This document shows positions 1 through 6,288 of a DNA stretch of 7,372 nucleotides, one piece after another (the stretch's first letter is position 1; each line of letters begins with the position of its first letter). The position numbers and the translations under genes were made by a program. Source of the DNA: Hyphomicrobiales bacterium (GTDB taxonomy: Bacteria > Pseudomonadota > Alphaproteobacteria > Rhizobiales > Xanthobacteraceae); the NCBI GenBank assembly GCA_026400425.1, contig JAPLPC010000373.1, positions 1 to 7,372 of the forward strand. The letters are read 5' to 3'. The notes under the pieces were generated by a model that was given only the letters and a program-made list of their open reading frames with translations, searched no databases and had not been told where the DNA came from.

Positions 1-2
1 AG

Positions 3-251
3 CCCCGGAGCGGGCCGGTCGAGAACTCCACCGATCGCTTCGGCGGTGATTATCGCTCCTTCGAGGTCAAAAACGACGACAAGGCGGAACGCGGCGACGT
101 CTGCCGCGACGCCTGCCAGGGCGACAACAAATGCCGCGCCTGGACCTTTGCCCGGCCCGGCTATGCCGGTCGGGGCGCGCGCTGCTTCCTGAAGAACGAC
201 ATCAAGCCGCCACGGCGCCGGCCTGGATTTATTTCGGGCGTGGTGAGGTAA
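3..251 (+). CDS. PAN/Apple-domain protein, C-terminal fragment
   Basis: The reading frame is open from the left edge and ends at TAA 249-251, giving the last 82 residues of a protein whose start lies outside the window. The fragment reads as the end of a PAN/Apple domain: a DYRSFEV strand, a VCRDAC helix start, a KCRAWTF strand and a CFLK strand near the end. Four cysteines are spaced as in that fold, where they normally form disulfides, so the protein is expected to be exported or periplasmic. The tail is basic and proline-rich (KPPRRRPGF) and ends SGVVR. PAN domains usually bind protein or carbohydrate; the ligand here cannot be told. The domain call is good, but full length, other domains and function are unknown because the 5' part is missing. 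Confidence 0.75.
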   Translation, partial: PRSGPVENSTDRFGGDYRSFEVKNDDKAERGDVCRDACQGDNKCRAWTFARPGYAGRGARCFLKNDIKPPRRRPGFISGVVR

Positions 252-281
252 CGATCCGGGTCTGCCCTCGTAACGGGTGTA

Positions 282-298
282 CGCCACGCGACGTGGCG
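282..298 (+). terminator. Hairpin after the PAN gene, possible terminator
   Basis: CGCCACG (282-288) and CGTGGCG (292-298) form a perfect 7-bp G+C-rich stem with a CGA loop, 30 nt downstream of the PAN-protein stop codon. There is no T tract after it, so it is not a textbook intrinsic terminator. It could stop or attenuate transcription, or be a structure in the leader of the thioredoxin gene that starts 43 nt later. Confidence 0.35.
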
Positions 299-340
299 AT
301 GGCGCTTGCTGTCCGGCGTCCAACCCGAAATGAGGCTGTG

Positions 341-745
341 ATGAAGATGTTGATGACCCGAAAGATGGTGATTGCAGGATTTTGCGCCGCAATCGTCGCG
401 ATGGCTTCGACGGCATTTGCTGCAAATCCTGTCACGCCGTTCTCGCAGGCGGCGTTCAAGTCCGCCCAGACCGCCGGCAAACCCATTCTGGTCGAGATCC
501 ACGCCGATTGGTGCCCGACCTGCAGGGCGCAGAAGCCCGTCCTGGAGCGGTTGACGTCCGACCCCAAATTCAAGAATTTGCAGGTCTTCCGGGTGGATTT
601 CGATACCCAGAAGGCGGATGTGAAGCAGTTCGGCGCACAGATGCAGTCGACGCTGATCGTGTTCAAGGGCGACAAGGAAACAGGTCGCTCGGTTGGGGAT
701 ACCAAAGAAGCTTCGATCGCTTCGCTGCTCGCCAAAGCGCTCTGA
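341..745 (+). CDS. Exported thioredoxin-like protein (WCPTC active site)
   Basis: A 134-residue protein with a Sec signal peptide: basic start (MKMLMTRK), hydrophobic core and a probable cleavage site after AFA (residue 27). The mature part of about 107 residues is one thioredoxin domain with the redox motif WCPTC at 57-61, a VDFD strand near 85-88 and the TLIVFKGDKE strand at 104-113. No lipobox is seen, so it should be soluble in the periplasm. ATG 341 is chosen because GAGG lies at 332-335 and because it puts the signal peptide at the N terminus; the frame stays open further upstream but that extension does not look like protein. It lies 6 nt before the CcdA-type gene, its likely electron donor. 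Oddly, the position normally held by the cis-proline before the TLxxF strand is serine (S103). It is distinct from TlpA, which has a membrane anchor and a WCxPC motif. The substrate is unknown; cytochrome c or CuA thiols are plausible. Confidence 0.88.
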   Translation: MKMLMTRKMVIAGFCAAIVAMASTAFAANPVTPFSQAAFKSAQTAGKPILVEIHADWCPTCRAQKPVLERLTSDPKFKNLQVFRVDFDTQKADVKQFGAQMQSTLIVFKGDKETGRSVGDTKEASIASLLAKAL

Positions 746-751
746 ACGGCC

Positions 752-1468
752 ATGACCGCTTTTGTGCTGGCCTTCGCAGCCGGCCTGCTGTCGATCCTGT
801 CGCCTTGCGTGCTGCCGCTCGTGCCGGTCGTGCTGGGCGCAGCCGTCACCGAACATCGGCTGGGGCCTGCCGCTTTGGCGACGGGCCTCGCGCTGTCCTT
901 CGCGGCATTGGGACTGTTGCTGGCACTTGCCGGCTTCAGTCTCGGCATCGATGCGTCGCTGTTTCGGCAAGGCGCGGCGGTGATCATGATCCTGCTCGGG
1001 ACCGTCCTCTTGGTCCCGAGCTGGCAGGTCGCCCTGGCAACGGCAGGTGGTCCGATCGCGAGTTGGGCCGATCAACGCTATGGCGGCCGCGCGTCGTCCG
1101 GCCTTGGTGGCCAGTTCGCGATCGGGCTGTTGCTCGGCGCGGTGTGGTCGCCTTGCGTCGGGCCGACGCTCGGCGCGGCGTCGCTGCTTGCCGCTCAAGG
1201 CAAGGACCTGCCGAGCGTGGCATTGACGATGCTGCTGTTCGGGCTTGGCGCGGCGCTCCCGCTGATCGTCCTCGGCGAACTGTCGCGGCCCGCTCTGATG
1301 CGGTTGCGCGCGCGCATGCTATCGACCGGCAAGCTCGGCAAGGCGCTGCTCGGCGCAGCTTTCCTGATCATCGGGATTGCGATCGTCAGCGGCGCCGACA
1401 AGAGGATAGAGGCGGCACTGGTAGAGAGCTCGCCGCAATGGCTGACGAATCTGACGACCGCATTCTGA
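752..1468 (+). CDS. ccdA: CcdA/DsbD-type membrane thiol-disulfide transporter
   Basis: A 238-residue, very hydrophobic protein with about six membrane helices (roughly 3-30, 39-63, 73-93, 110-138, 146-172 and 188-206). It matches the transmembrane domain of DsbD/CcdA, which passes electrons from cytoplasmic thioredoxin across the inner membrane to periplasmic thiol proteins. The two family cysteines are present in their usual settings: C19 in LSPCVLPL and C125 in VWSPCVGPTLG. Length is typical for a stand-alone CcdA with no periplasmic domains. ATG 752 follows the thioredoxin stop codon by 6 nt with little Shine-Dalgarno sequence, so translation is probably coupled, and the upstream thioredoxin is its likely partner. 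Reduced apocytochrome c or CuA assembly are plausible end points. This is not the plasmid CcdA antitoxin, which shares only the name. Confidence 0.9.
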   Translation: MTAFVLAFAAGLLSILSPCVLPLVPVVLGAAVTEHRLGPAALATGLALSFAALGLLLALAGFSLGIDASLFRQGAAVIMILLGTVLLVPSWQVALATAGGPIASWADQRYGGRASSGLGGQFAIGLLLGAVWSPCVGPTLGAASLLAAQGKDLPSVALTMLLFGLGAALPLIVLGELSRPALMRLRARMLSTGKLGKALLGAAFLIIGIAIVSGADKRIEAALVESSPQWLTNLTTAF

Positions 1469-1477
1469 TCGCGGTCG
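1455..1477. terminator. Symmetric hairpin between convergent ccdA and lepB
   Basis: CGACCGC (1455-1461) and GCGGTCG (1471-1477) form a perfect 7-bp stem around a 9-nt loop that contains the ccdA stop codon. It sits between the ends of two convergent genes (stops at 1468 and 1489), and being symmetric it would form in either transcript. No T tract follows on either strand, so termination strength is uncertain. Confidence 0.4.
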
Positions 1478-1488
1478 CGCGCGGCGCC

Positions 1489-2283
1489 TCAGTGCACGCC
1501 GGTAAAGAACCGTGCCATCCGGAAGCCTGACAGCCAGTTGCTGACCGGTTGATTGCGGACGCCGAGATCCCAGGAGCCGACGATGGCATCGACGCGACCG
1601 ACCAGATTGTCCATCGGCAACAGCCCGACGCCGCCCTGGCCCACCGGCACGCGGCTGTCCGCGGAATTGTCACGGTTGTCACCCATCACGAACAGGTGGC
1701 CGGGCGGCACCGTCACGTCGGGGGTGTTGTCGAGCCGGCCATTGTTGCGCAGCTTGAAGATCGGGTGCGCGACGCCGCCGGGCAGAGTCTCGACGTAGCG
1801 CTGAGCGGGCTCGGAGCCGCCGCTGTCGTCTTCGGCGGCGCCGGTGCCGTCCGCAGCGATGGCAGCCGGTTTGCCATTGATCCAGACCTGACCGCCGCGG
1901 AGCTCCACATGATCGCCGGGCAGACCGATCACGCGCTTGACCCAGACCTGGGAGCGATCGCCGGGCCAGCGAAACACCACGACATCGCCGCGCTTCGGCG
2001 TTGCTGCAAACACCCGGCCGGTTTCCGGGAAGGCGACGTGGATCGGCAGCGACGCGGTCGAATAGCCATAGGGAAATTTCGTGGCCAGCAGCGCATCGCC
2101 GATCAGCAGCGTCGGCTCCATCGAGGCGGAGGGCACATAGAAAGGCTCGGCCAGTGCGCCCTTGCCGAGAAACACGGTACCGACGATGGCGGCGATCTGC
2201 GCGATCTGGCCGCCCCAGCGCCTTGCGGTGCTGGGTGTTTTCTCCGCGGCCGTGGCTTCTGTGCTGGTGGTCTCCGTGCTCAC
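1489..2283 (-). CDS. lepB: Type I signal peptidase
   Basis: A 264-residue inner-membrane serine protease that removes signal peptides from exported proteins. Seen in order: a polar N-terminal tail (1-20), one membrane segment (about 24-46), the box with catalytic serine S54 (PSASMEPTL), RGDVVVFRWP (98-107), the box with catalytic lysine K116 (WVKRVIGLPGD) and the GDNRDNSADSR box (201-211). The active site faces the periplasm. A polar, low-complexity stretch at about 143-161 lies between conserved boxes. The start is GTG at 2283-2281, overlapping the tldD stop as GTGA; no other start lies before the catalytic serine, and GGAGG sits 9 nt upstream. It would be made with TldD from one mRNA. Bradyrhizobium japonicum is known to have two such enzymes, SipS and SipF, the latter near RNA-processing genes; this locus lacks that context, so a SipS-like copy is possible but unproven. 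Confidence 0.95.
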   Translation of the reverse strand: MSTETTSTEATAAEKTPSTARRWGGQIAQIAAIVGTVFLGKGALAEPFYVPSASMEPTLLIGDALLATKFPYGYSTASLPIHVAFPETGRVFAATPKRGDVVVFRWPGDRSQVWVKRVIGLPGDHVELRGGQVWINGKPAAIAADGTGAAEDDSGGSEPAQRYVETLPGGVAHPIFKLRNNGRLDNTPDVTVPPGHLFVMGDNRDNSADSRVPVGQGGVGLLPMDNLVGRVDAIVGSWDLGVRNQPVSNWLSGFRMARFFTGVH

Positions 2284-3707
2284 TGGCCGGTTCCTCCGAT
2301 CGTCACGCTGTCCATCCGCAGCGTCGGCTGGCCGACGCCGACCGGGACGCCCTGGCCGTGCTTGCCGCAGGTGCCGATGCCGTCATCAAGCGCGAGGTCG
2401 TTGCCGATCATGCTGATCCGATGCAAATCGGTCGGCCCGTTGCCGATCATCATCGCGCCCTTCACCGGTGCGCCGATCTTGCCGTTCTCGATCTTGTAGG
2501 CCTCGGTGCATTGAAAGACGTATTTGCCCGAGGTGATGTCCACCTGGCCGCCGCCGAAGTTCACGGCATAGATGCCGTTCTTCACCGACGCGAGGATCTC
2601 GGCGGGATCTCGCTGCCCGGCCAGCATGTAGGTGTTGGTCATCCGCGGCATCGGCACATGGGCATAGCCCTGACGACGACCGTTGCCGGGCGGCTTCATG
2701 CCCATCAGGCGGGCGTTCTGGCGGTCCTGCATATAGCCGACCAGGATGCCGTCTTCGATCAGCGTGGTATTGTTGGTCGGCGTGCCTTCGTCGTCGATGG
2801 ACAGCGAGCCGCGGCGCGACGAGATGGTGCCGTCATCGACCACGGTGACACCCTTGGCGGCGACCTGCTGGCCGAGCAGGCCGGCAAAGGCGGAGGTCTT
2901 CTTGCGGTTGAAATCACCTTCGAGGCCATGGCCGACGGCTTCGTGCAGCATCACGCCGGGCCAGCCCGGCCCGAGCACCACATCCATTTCACCGGCGGGA
3001 GCGGGGATCGATTCCAGATTGACCAGCGCCTCGCGCAACGCGCCGTCGGCCGCCGCGCGCCAGTTTCCGCTCTCGATGAAGCGTGCATAACCCTCGCGGC
3101 CGCCATATCCCTTGGAGCCGCTCTCCTGGCGGTCGCCCTGGCCGGCGACGACCGAGATATTGACGCGCACAAGCGGGCGGATGTCGCGATAGCTCTCGCC
3201 GTCCGGCCGGATGATTTCCACTACCTGCCACGAGGCGCCGAGCGATACCGAGACCTGGCGCACGCGCGGGTCCTTGTCGCGCACATAGGCGTCGATCTCG
3301 GCCAGCAGCTTGACCTTGGCCTCGAAGCCCGGCGCATCGAGCGGATTGTCGTCGTTATACAGCCGCACATTGGTGTGCGACGGCGCCGCGGCGAAGGTGC
3401 CGGCATAGCCGCCGCGCACCGCATTCACGGCGTCCGCAGCGCGGATCAGCGCCGGGATCGAGACGTCCGACGAATGGGCATAGCCGACCGCATCGTCCTT
3501 CACGGCGCGCAGGCCAAACCCCTGGGCGGTGTCGTAGGTCGCCTGCTTGAGTCGGCCATTGTCGAAGCCGAGCGCTTCGGACTGGCTGTATTCGAGAAAC
3601 AATTCGCCGTCGTCGGCTCCCTGAAGTCCGCGCAGCAATTCGCGGCGGACCGCGTCGCGGTCGAGATTGGCGCGGTCGAGCAGGGACGTGGTGACGAGGC
3701 TGGTCAT
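2280..3707 (-). CDS. tldD: TldD metalloprotease subunit
   Basis: A 475-residue protein, close to the roughly 480 residues of Escherichia coli TldD. The zinc-binding HExxxH motif is at 255-260 (HEAVGH), followed by GLEGDFNRKKTSAF, a family signature. The C-terminal zinc-ligand region CGKHGQGVPVGVGQPTL begins at C447, and the protein ends SVTIGGTGQ. In E. coli, TldD pairs with TldE (PmbA) as a cytoplasmic protease that degrades unfolded peptides and matures microcin B17; no pmbA lies in this window, so it must be elsewhere. ATG 3707 is chosen because GGAG (3716-3713) precedes it by 5 nt and it gives the family length. The frame stays open upstream to about 4247, but that part has no family similarity and overlaps the divergent gene. 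It is first in a tldD-lepB operon. Confidence 0.95.
   Translation of the reverse strand: MTSLVTTSLLDRANLDRDAVRRELLRGLQGADDGELFLEYSQSEALGFDNGRLKQATYDTAQGFGLRAVKDDAVGYAHSSDVSIPALIRAADAVNAVRGGYAGTFAAAPSHTNVRLYNDDNPLDAPGFEAKVKLLAEIDAYVRDKDPRVRQVSVSLGASWQVVEIIRPDGESYRDIRPLVRVNISVVAGQGDRQESGSKGYGGREGYARFIESGNWRAAADGALREALVNLESIPAPAGEMDVVLGPGWPGVMLHEAVGHGLEGDFNRKKTSAFAGLLGQQVAAKGVTVVDDGTISSRRGSLSIDDEGTPTNNTTLIEDGILVGYMQDRQNARLMGMKPPGNGRRQGYAHVPMPRMTNTYMLAGQRDPAEILASVKNGIYAVNFGGGQVDITSGKYVFQCTEAYKIENGKIGAPVKGAMMIGNGPTDLHRISMIGNDLALDDGIGTCGKHGQGVPVGVGQPTLRMDSVTIGGTGQ
2293..2297 (-). promoter_or_regulatory. lepB ribosome binding site inside tldD
   Basis: The minus strand reads GGAGG at 2297-2293, 9 nt before the GTG start at 2283. 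It lies in the last codons of tldD (Gly-Gly-Thr-Gly-Gln-stop). It supports the GTG start and suggests that lepB is translated from the tldD message by re-initiation plus its own strong binding site. Confidence 0.75.
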
Positions 3708-3879
3708 GCAGGCTCCAAATCGGCGGGCATTGCTGCGCCGGTAGGCGGTTTCATCTTGTAACGGCAACCCGGAGGCAGGTCGCCTTACATCGGCGTCATC
3801 TTGGACGATACATCCGTTCGCTGCTGAAGATAGGTCGCCGTCTCGCAAAATGGGAGGGCAACGGCTCGCAGTAGGTGAT

Positions 3880-3908
3880 GGTATCCAGATCCAGTCTGGA
3901 GCTATACC
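3880..3908. promoter_or_regulatory. Inverted repeat, operator candidate upstream of PepSY gene
   Basis: CCAGA (3885-3889) and TCTGG (3895-3899) are perfect inverted arms around 5 nt. An outer pair GGTAT (3880-3884) / ATACC (3904-3908) extends the symmetry across a 4-nt bulge. The site is 112 nt before the PepSY ATG and 172 nt before tldD. I cannot match it to a named regulator; it does not look like a typical Fur or Irr box. Confidence 0.3.
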
Positions 3909-3916
3909 AAACTGCC

Positions 3917-3936
3917 CTTGGTGGTTCGCTTGGTGG
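3917..3936 (+). repeat. Short direct repeat, 12-nt period
   Basis: CTTGGTGG occurs at 3917-3924 and again at 3929-3936, separated by TTCG. The spacing is near one helical turn, so it could be a pair of half-sites for a regulator, or chance. It lies just after the inverted repeat at 3880-3908. Confidence 0.3.
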
Positions 3937-4020
3937 CACTGCGGTAAGCGTGGCGGACTGCTGCAGAGGGGCTCTGGATGACCCGACGCAGATCCCTCAA
4001 GCACCCTGTGCCCGCTGCTC

Positions 4021-5210
4021 ATGGCTTCTCCGATCAAGTCTGCCTTCCTGCAGGTGCATTCCATCATCGGGCTCGCGATCTCGCTGGTGCTCGGATTGAT
4101 CGGCCTCACCGGCGCTATGCTATCGTTCGAGGACGAGATCGTCGCCGCGCTCAATCGTGACTTTGCGAAGGTCGACGTTCGATCGACGCCGGCACTTACC
4201 CCGGACGAGATTGTGGCGCGGCTGCAGGGCCAGCCGGGCGCAAGCAAGGTTCAGTTGTTGCTATTGTCGAGTGAGCCGGGCGCCACGATCCGCGCCGGTT
4301 TCGCCCGCAACGAGGCCGGCGAACGGTCGTCGGTTTACGTCGATCCGTATGATGGCCGGATCGTGGCGCCGGTCAGCGGCGAGGGGGTCTTCACGACGCT
4401 GCGCAACCTGCATCGGTTCCTGCTGCTGCCGGGTAATGGCAACGGCTATGGTCGCCTCATCACCGGCGTCTCGGTGATCGGTCTGCTGGTGCTGCTGATC
4501 TCCGGTATCGTGCTACGCTGGCCGCGTCGTGTCCGCAGCATCAGGATGTGGCTAAAGCCCAATCTCACGGCGCCCGGCCGCGCCTTCCACTGGTCGTTGC
4601 ACAGTGTGATGGGCACCTGGGTGTTACCGATTTATGTGATCTCGATCCTCACCGGCCTGTGGTGGTCTTTCGACTGGTACAAATCGAGCGCCACCTGGCT
4701 GCTGTCCAGCAAGCCGCGGTGGTTGCCAAAGCGGCTGCCGGTGCGAAGGGCGGTGCCCGGTCTGGGCATACCGCTGATGCCGCGACTGCTCCATCACTCG
4801 ATCGGGCCTGGGCCACCTTTGTCGCGGATCAGGGCAGCCACTACGCCAAAGTCTATCTGCAGGTGCCTAATGGCGCTGATCCAGTGCGTTTGCGGTCACT
4901 GGCGAAAGACGCGCCGCATGATGCCGCCCGTGACGACTTCCGCATCGACAGCGTCACCGGGCGTGTCGTCAGTGTCGAGCGCTATGCCGACAAGTCGGTC
5001 GGCGACAGCATCCTGCAGAGGGTTTTGCAGATCCATACCGGCGCGGCGTTCGGTCTGATCGGCCGCATCCTGTTCATGATTGCCGCCGCGCTGATGCCGC
5101 TGTTCACGGTCACCGGGCTCATCCTGTATTTTTCACGCCGGCGTTTGCGGGCGCAATCGAAGCCAAGCCGCAGCCATCGCAGGGCCGCGGGGCTGGTGGC
5201 GGGGGAATAG
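4021..5210 (+). pseudogene. PepSY-type four-helix membrane protein, frameshifted
   Basis: Read in one frame from ATG 4021, the protein is coherent for about 231 residues: helix 1 (13-35, LGLIGLTGAMLSFEDE), a PepSY-like periplasmic part with VYVDPYDGRI (105-114), LHRFLLLPG, helix 2 (147-166), then HWSLHSVMGTW into helix 3 (195-217). After about 4712 that frame turns to nonsense, while the frame one base earlier carries the rest: a second PepSY-like part (HYAKVYLQVP, DFRIDSVTGRVVSVERYADK) and a last helix (FMIAAALMPLFTVTGLIL) to TAG 5208-5210. One lost base, for example in a CCGGCGGTG context, explains this. Repaired, it would be about 396 residues. Histidines near helices (H13, H131, H190, H194) fit the family; Pseudomonas aeruginosa FpvG, a relative by architecture, takes part in ferric-siderophore reduction. 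ATG 4021 has no clear ribosome site. Either a real pseudogene or a sequencing error. Confidence 0.8.
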
Positions 5211-5233
5211 GCGGAGGAGCTCCGGTCGCTCGC

Positions 5234-5327
5234 CGTCATTGCGAGGAGCGAAGCGACGCGGCAATCCAGAAGGCCACAAGCGAAGCAGGACTGGATTGCT
5301 TCGTCGCAAGTGCTCCTCGCAATGACG
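5234..5327. repeat. Interspersed palindromic repeat element
   Basis: The left arm (5234-5269) begins CGTCATTGCGAGGAGC and ends GCAATCCAG. The right arm (5291-5327) is its inverted counterpart, CTGGATTGC to GCTCCTCGCAATGACG. Matching blocks of 16, 6 and 9 bp are separated by short mismatched segments, and the loop is 21 nt (5270-5290). I recall this sequence type as scattered through intergenic regions of Bradyrhizobium and Rhodopseudomonas chromosomes. It fills the gap between the convergent PepSY gene and ialB, where RNA from either side would fold into a long hairpin and could end or protect the transcripts. Confidence 0.85.
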
Positions 5328-5382
5328 GGCCGAGGGCGGACGCGACACTGGACGACTTCATGCATGGATGACGTCGGCTGCG

Positions 5383-5919
5383 CTACGGCAGCTTGTCGTA
5401 ACCCTCACCCAGGCCGTTCAGGCTGAGCGGGAAGCCGATGCCTTCTTCGGGGGTCTCGAAGATGATGAAGGTCGCGGTCTTGGCGGTGCGCAGCTGGCCG
5501 AGCAGCTTGTCGTCCATCACCACCTCGGCGACGCAGCCATTCGGCAGGCAGCGCACGAAGCCGGCGCGGCCGACATCCTGATTGTCGAGCTTGAGCCCGA
5601 GCCCCGACGGCAGCAGCACGCCGAGCGGCGCCACCACGCGCATCAGCTTGCTCTTCTGGTCGGCGGTCTTCAGCACGATCACGGTCAGGCCGGCATTGGA
5701 GCGGTCTTCCGCCACCACGCTCTGGATCAGGGCGCATTGTTCGGCCTGGGCGCCGGGCGGGGTGTCGCAGCGGATCTGCCAGTCGCCATGGGTCGATTTG
5801 ACTGCGCCCTGGGCATGGGCGGCGATCGGCGCGGCAAGCAATGCTGCCATTGTCAGAAAACCGAGCGTGAGGCGGCGCCAACGGGCGGTCGGCTGCTGCT
5901 GCGATGTCGAAAGCCCCAT
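5383..5919 (-). CDS. ialB: Invasion-associated locus B (IalB) family protein
   Basis: A 178-residue exported protein. Residues 1-36 form a Sec signal peptide with a basic region (ARWRR), a hydrophobic core and probable cleavage after AHA. The mature part starts with the family opening HGDWQIRC and holds four cysteines in two pairs (C51, C62 and C124, C129; the latter in FVRCLPNGCVAEV), probably disulfide-bonded in the periplasm. The C-terminal FIIFETPEEGIGFPLSL also fits the IalB family. The name comes from Bartonella, where IalB aids erythrocyte invasion; in free-living relatives the family is common, its role is not established, and invasion should not be assumed. ATG 5919 is chosen because AAGGA (5933-5929) lies 9 nt upstream and it gives a well-formed signal peptide; ATG 5973 in the same frame is a weaker alternative. 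It is transcribed alone, away from coxB. Confidence 0.88.
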   Translation of the reverse strand: MGLSTSQQQPTARWRRLTLGFLTMAALLAAPIAAHAQGAVKSTHGDWQIRCDTPPGAQAEQCALIQSVVAEDRSNAGLTVIVLKTADQKSKLMRVVAPLGVLLPSGLGLKLDNQDVGRAGFVRCLPNGCVAEVVMDDKLLGQLRTAKTATFIIFETPEEGIGFPLSLNGLGEGYDKLP

Positions 5920-6027
5920 CCGGATCGATCCTTCGGCGTAGGTGGTTGGTCCAGCAAGCGTCAATGCTGTCATCAGCGATCTCTGCAATCGGTTTGGCAG
6001 CACTGTGAAGGCTGGCAGGTCTGAAGA

Positions 6028-6054
6028 ATTCCAGAGCATGGAATGAAAGGTCAA
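6028..6054 (-). promoter_or_regulatory. Operator-like repeat beside a -35-like element, ialB side
   Basis: ATTCCA-N5-TGGAAT (6028-6044) is a perfect inverted repeat. On the minus strand it follows TTGACC (6054-6049), a good -35 match, so the repeat would cover the spacer and -10 of an ialB promoter about 110 nt before the start codon. No good -10 hexamer is visible, which keeps the promoter call weak. The symmetry itself is clear. Confidence 0.3.
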
Positions 6055-6181
6055 TGACGGCGCCATGAAGGCGGCCACGATCGGGTGCTTGCGCGCAGAT
6101 TGTGGCGAATCAGTTACCCGATCATCGCATATTTCGTGCCTAAAGCGGCCTCCCGCGGTGTCAAGCACCTTGGTGGATGCC

Positions 6182-6193
6182 TGACATTTGTCA
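6182..6193. promoter_or_regulatory. TGACA-TT-TGTCA palindrome
   Basis: TGACA (6182-6186) and TGTCA (6189-6193) are perfect inverted arms around TT. The compact form suggests a dimeric regulator's site. It abuts the hairpin at 6193-6233 and lies about 235 nt before coxB. I cannot assign a regulator. Confidence 0.3.
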
Positions 6194-6233
6194 CCGAATT
6201 GATGCGACGAATAAGACCTTCGTGCAATTCGGT
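6193..6233. other. Two-stem hairpin upstream of coxB
   Basis: ACCGAATTG (6193-6201) pairs perfectly with CAATTCGGT (6225-6233). Inside, ACGAA (6207-6211) pairs with TTCGT (6219-6223) around a 7-nt loop, with an asymmetric internal loop (5 nt and 1 nt) between the stems. Fourteen pairs in 41 nt is more than expected by chance. It could be part of a long coxB leader RNA, a small RNA, a terminator or a DNA operator. No T tract follows. Confidence 0.4.
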
Positions 6234-6288
6234 CGAATGCATTGCGGCTGACCGCACTCCTGCATTGCGACAGGTGCAGAATTATGGT

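Larger units (their letters stand above)
3708..4020. other. Divergent intergenic region, tldD / PepSY gene
   Basis: These 313 nt separate two divergently transcribed genes and should hold both promoters. I see an imperfect inverted repeat (3880-3908) and a direct repeat (3917-3936), described separately. AGAGGGG at 3964-3970 followed by ATG 3978 looks like a translation start, but its frame does not match the PepSY gene body. I found no convincing -35/-10 pair and no other protein-coding stretch. Confidence 0.6.

Noticed and set aside
131..340. N-terminal extension of the thioredoxin protein to an ATG at 131
   Set aside because: It overlaps the PAN-domain gene in another frame, and the signal peptide and ribosome site point to ATG 341.
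161..1198. Minus-strand open frames opposite the thioredoxin and ccdA genes
   Set aside because: Arg/Gln-rich, low-complexity translations with no domain signal; shadows of the plus-strand genes.
1549..3761. Long open frames on the plus strand opposite lepB and tldD (up to 586 codons)
   Set aside because: They are antisense to two clear genes, have no recognisable family motifs, and long antisense frames are expected in G+C-rich DNA with strong third-position bias.
3708..4247. N-terminal extension of TldD
   Set aside because: It would add about 180 residues beyond family length and overlap the divergent PepSY gene; ATG 3707 has a good ribosome site.
5234..5327. CRISPR array or insertion sequence
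   Set aside because: There is a single inverted repeat with no regular spacers, no transposase and no visible target duplication.
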